A DNA stretch of 5,903 nt from Thermoleophilia bacterium (lineage in GTDB: Bacteria; Actinomycetota; Thermoleophilia; RBG-16-64-13). The position numbers were made by a program, and so were the translations under genes. Shown piece by piece: positions 3,889 to 5,903 of the stretch; position 1 is the stretch's first letter; each line of letters starts with the position of its first letter. Below the pieces are notes generated by a model that saw only the letters and a program-made list of their open reading frames with translations, did not search any database and had not been told where the DNA came from. The stretch lies in the NCBI GenBank assembly GCA_016929985.1, contig JAFGIH010000745.1:1-5903 (forward strand), read 5' to 3'.

Positions 3889-5903
3889 TCAATCGAGCAA
3901 TCCGAACGCCCGCGCCACGTACACGGCCATCTGGTCTCGGTTGACGACGTACTCGGGGTGATAGAGGCCATCTGGATAGCCTTGTGTCACGTTCCGTCTG
4001 TCGTCTGCGATGTACTGGACATAGTCATAGGCCCAGAAACTCGAGCCCACGTCCGGGAAGCTCGGGATGCCAGTATATGCTGGTACGTTGCTGTCGCCGC
4101 CGGCCATGGCACGGGCAACGAACACGGCCATCTGCCCTCGGTTGACCAGGCACTCAGGGTGGTACGTACCATCGCCATACCCTCCCACGACTTCATGGTC
4201 GACCGCGTACTCGACGTACCGGAGAGCCCAATGGGGGCTTGGAACATCCGGGAACGTCGGCGTCCCGGTGTACTCAGGCACGGCCTCGTCGCCACCCGCG
4301 ATCGCGCGGGCGATGTAGACGGCCATCTGATCGCGGCAGACGGGATTACCCGGCTTGTAGGTTCCATCCCCGTAGCCCGCGACGATTCCCACCGCGACAC
4401 AGGCGCCCACTTGATCGTAGGCCCAGAAGCCCTGGGGGACGTCGCCGAACTCTGCCGTAAGAACAACATCAACGTCTGTCACCGTCTCGGCTCCCACGGT
4501 AATGCCACTGTGCGAGCGATTGTAGTAGCCTGATGCCGACGCGGTGACCTTGTACCCAGCGACCGCGGGAAGGAGGTCGAACAGGTAGGCGCCGGTCTCA
4601 TCAGCAACGCTCTCGTAGCAGACCTTAATCTGGGTATCCGGGTCCGGAATGTAAGCGGCCGTTACCCGAGCATAGGGTATTGGAAGTCCCGTGGCCGAAC
4701 TGCTGACCGCGCCAGCGACAGAGCCAAACTCCATCTCTTCGAGCGCGAAATCGAACTCCAGGAGCTGACCTTCCTCAATCGTGACGTTGACTTGCTTCTG
4801 GGTCGCGTATCCCTCCGCCACAACGGAGAGGGTATAGCCTTCACCTGCCGGCACATAGAACAGGTAGTTCCCGTCCGGATCGGTCGTATTCGGGGTACCA
4901 CAGCTCACGGTTGCACCGGCGACTGGATCGGACGTCGCCGCGTCGGTGACCGTGCCGCCAATGGCACCGAAACCAGCGGGGCAGACACCCACATCGACGG
5001 TCGTGATCGCGTCCGCCGACACAGAAATGTTGGTGATAGCTCGTAGCGCGTAGCTGCTGGAGCGCGCGAGCACCACGCGCGCTGGACCGGCTGGCACCCC
5101 CCCAATGACGTAGCTCCCGTCATAGTCACTAGAGGAACATAGACCGTCGCAGCTCACCGTGACGCCGCCTACGGGATCGCCCGAAATCAGTTCGGTGACT
5201 ACACCCGCTACCGTGCCGAACCCGCTCGCCACATCATCGATCTCGATTTGTTGGTTGACGGCGACATCTGTCTGCACGACGATAGTGCCGTCCGGGAAAC
5301 GGACCCGCACGGCCACCGTGTCTGACGTGCCCAAACCGAACTGCGCGATCTGCTCGTTCTGGCTCATGAAGCCCGAGCCACCGTCGATGGTTCGCATCAG
5401 AGTTCGATAGGGCGGGAAGGTGTCATCGTTATCCAGGTTCACCTCCACGCGCGCGCCGAGGGCGTCCCTAACGGGACTGCCATCGGTCGCGTCACCCGTC
5501 GCACTGGTAAGGGTACGGACTCGAAGCCAATTGCCATCGGTGGACGGCCCGGCGTTTTCGTAGAGACAGGAGTAACCGTCCTCGCCGGCCATCAGTAGAT
5601 CGACATGTCCGTCCACATTGAAGTCGGCCCAGATCACGGCGCGATATCTTCGTTGGGCTGTCATACCTTCGGAAGCGGCGATCTGGTTGAACGTTCCATC
5701 GCCGTTATTGTGGTAGAGGAAGGGATTGCTGGGGCCGGACTCATTGTACTGAGGGAGCACACCGTTGCCCTGCGCCACATCGAGGAACCCGTCGTTATCG
5801 TAGTCCGCCCACGCTACGCCCGTGGCATTGGCGCCAGCGTCCACGACATCGTCATAGACATTGGTGAAGCTGCCGTCGCCGTTGTTGTGACACAGCAGCG
5901 TGC
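3889..5903 (-). CDS. S-layer-anchored FG-GAP/UnbV (CRTAC1-like) surface protein, C-terminal 670 residues (5' end outside window)
   Basis: The frame is open to the right edge (first full codon 5901-5899) and stops at TGA 3891-3889. The apparent GTG start at 5844 is inside a repeat (LCHNNGDGSFTNVY precedes it), so the gene continues upstream. Visible domains, counted from the edge: FG-GAP/VCBS repeats at about 1-115, with calcium-type loops DYDNDGFLD and DFNVDGHVD and the phrase YHNNGDGTF; an ASPIC/UnbV domain at about 124-221 (NWLRVR, DALGARVEV, GGSGFMSQNEQIAQFGLG, VRFPDGTIV); three carboxypeptidase-regulatory-like beta-sandwiches at about 228-306, 311-387 and 392-483, each opening 'G.v.G.V' and containing a D..G.Y turn; and three SLH domains at about 485-538, 549-601 and 615-667 (FPDVPSPHWALRYVEYAVD, GYGDGTYHPE, VNRDQMAVYVARA). 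SLH domains bind cell-wall polymers, so the protein should be exported and displayed on the surface, with the propeller/UnbV part facing outward. The ligand is unknown. Codons and tone match the downstream propeller gene. Confidence 0.88.
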   Translation of the reverse strand, partial: TLLCHNNGDGSFTNVYDDVVDAGANATGVAWADYDNDGFLDVAQGNGVLPQYNESGPSNPFLYHNNGDGTFNQIAASEGMTAQRRYRAVIWADFNVDGHVDLLMAGEDGYSCLYENAGPSTDGNWLRVRTLTSATGDATDGSPVRDALGARVEVNLDNDDTFPPYRTLMRTIDGGSGFMSQNEQIAQFGLGTSDTVAVRVRFPDGTIVVQTDVAVNQQIEIDDVASGFGTVAGVVTELISGDPVGGVTVSCDGLCSSSDYDGSYVIGGVPAGPARVVLARSSSYALRAITNISVSADAITTVDVGVCPAGFGAIGGTVTDAATSDPVAGATVSCGTPNTTDPDGNYLFYVPAGEGYTLSVVAEGYATQKQVNVTIEEGQLLEFDFALEEMEFGSVAGAVSSSATGLPIPYARVTAAYIPDPDTQIKVCYESVADETGAYLFDLLPAVAGYKVTASASGYYNRSHSGITVGAETVTDVDVVLTAEFGDVPQGFWAYDQVGACVAVGIVAGYGDGTYKPGNPVCRDQMAVYIARAIAGGDEAVPEYTGTPTFPDVPSPHWALRYVEYAVDHEVVGGYGDGTYHPECLVNRGQMAVFVARAMAGGDSNVPAYTGIPSFPDVGSSFWAYDYVQYIADDRRNVTQGYPDGLYHPEYVVNRDQMAVYVARAFGLLD
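3898..4449 (-). repeat. Three tandem SLH-encoding units
   Basis: Three units of roughly 180-195 bases encode FGDVPQGFWAYDQVGACV, FPDVPSPHWALRYVEYAVD and FPDVGSSFWAYDYVQYIAD, each followed by a GY.DG.Y.P turn and an R(D/G)QMAV(Y/F)(I/V)ARA helix. Linkers AGGDEAVPEYTGTPT and AGGDSNVPAYTGIPS are near copies. Unit three carries a small insertion (DDRRNVTQGYPDG) relative to the others. The usual SLH TRAE motif is replaced by RDQM/RGQM. Confidence 0.85.

Noticed and set aside
3653..3892. 79-residue minus-strand frame from TTG 3892, overlapping the SLH gene stop by four bases
   Set aside because: The overlap looks operon-like, but there is no ribosome binding site of note, the start is TTG, the composition is Arg/Cys/Pro-rich as in GC-rich shadow frames, and no motif is recognisable.
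5842..5844. GTG at 5844 as the start of the surface protein
   Set aside because: The frame remains open to the window edge, and the upstream residues LCHNNGDGSFTNVY belong to the same FG-GAP repeat, so the true start lies outside the window.

Overview
The window is GC-rich bacterial DNA, with one region reading rightwards (about 1-180) and everything else reading leftwards. It looks like the chromosome of a bacterium with S-layer-anchored surface proteins. A three-repeat SLH (S-layer homology) tail sits on a CRTAC1-like FG-GAP/UnbV protein, and next to it lies a secreted protein built of NHL-type repeats. SLH anchors of the 'RDQMAVYVARA' form, long 'DGSCWVAD' propellers and DUF4258/DUF2283 pairs suggest an environmental lineage such as Armatimonadota, Chloroflexota or a related candidate phylum. 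This is recall of family style, not a search result, and the phylum is uncertain.

Layout: (1) 1-178 holds the last 22 codons of a DUF4258-like (putative toxin) gene, then the start of a DUF2283-like (putative antitoxin) gene that keeps only its first ~14 recognisable codons. (2) 162-1379 is a complete IS3-family insertion sequence, with 19-bp imperfect terminal inverted repeats, a 5-bp direct repeat GTTTC on each side, orfA and orfB on the minus strand, and an A7 slippery site giving an in-frame -1 fusion of 378 aa. (3) 3599 down to 1377 is one large secreted beta-propeller gene with 17 recognisable ~42-residue blades. It is split by a single in-frame TAA at 2136-2138, and its 3' end is cut by the insertion sequence, which supplies the present stop codon. 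(4) 3600-3888 is a 289-bp non-coding spacer with three GC-rich hairpins. (5) 3889-5903 is the 3' part of the surface protein gene, running off the right edge: FG-GAP repeats, UnbV/ASPIC domain, three carboxypeptidase-regulatory-like beta-sandwiches, three SLH domains.

Together, the right half looks like a cell-surface locus: an anchored multidomain protein followed by an exported propeller, same strand, possibly co-transcribed. The left half looks like a decaying junction. The toxin-antitoxin-like pair and the propeller gene converge there, both were already abnormal at their 3' ends, and an IS3 element later landed in the loop of a small inverted repeat between them. I see no CRISPR array, tRNA, rRNA or defence system. 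The most noteworthy points are the hairpin-loop insertion site, the single-base nonsense codon in the 17-blade propeller, and the CRTAC1-like/SLH fusion. None of them amounts to a demonstrated new system.
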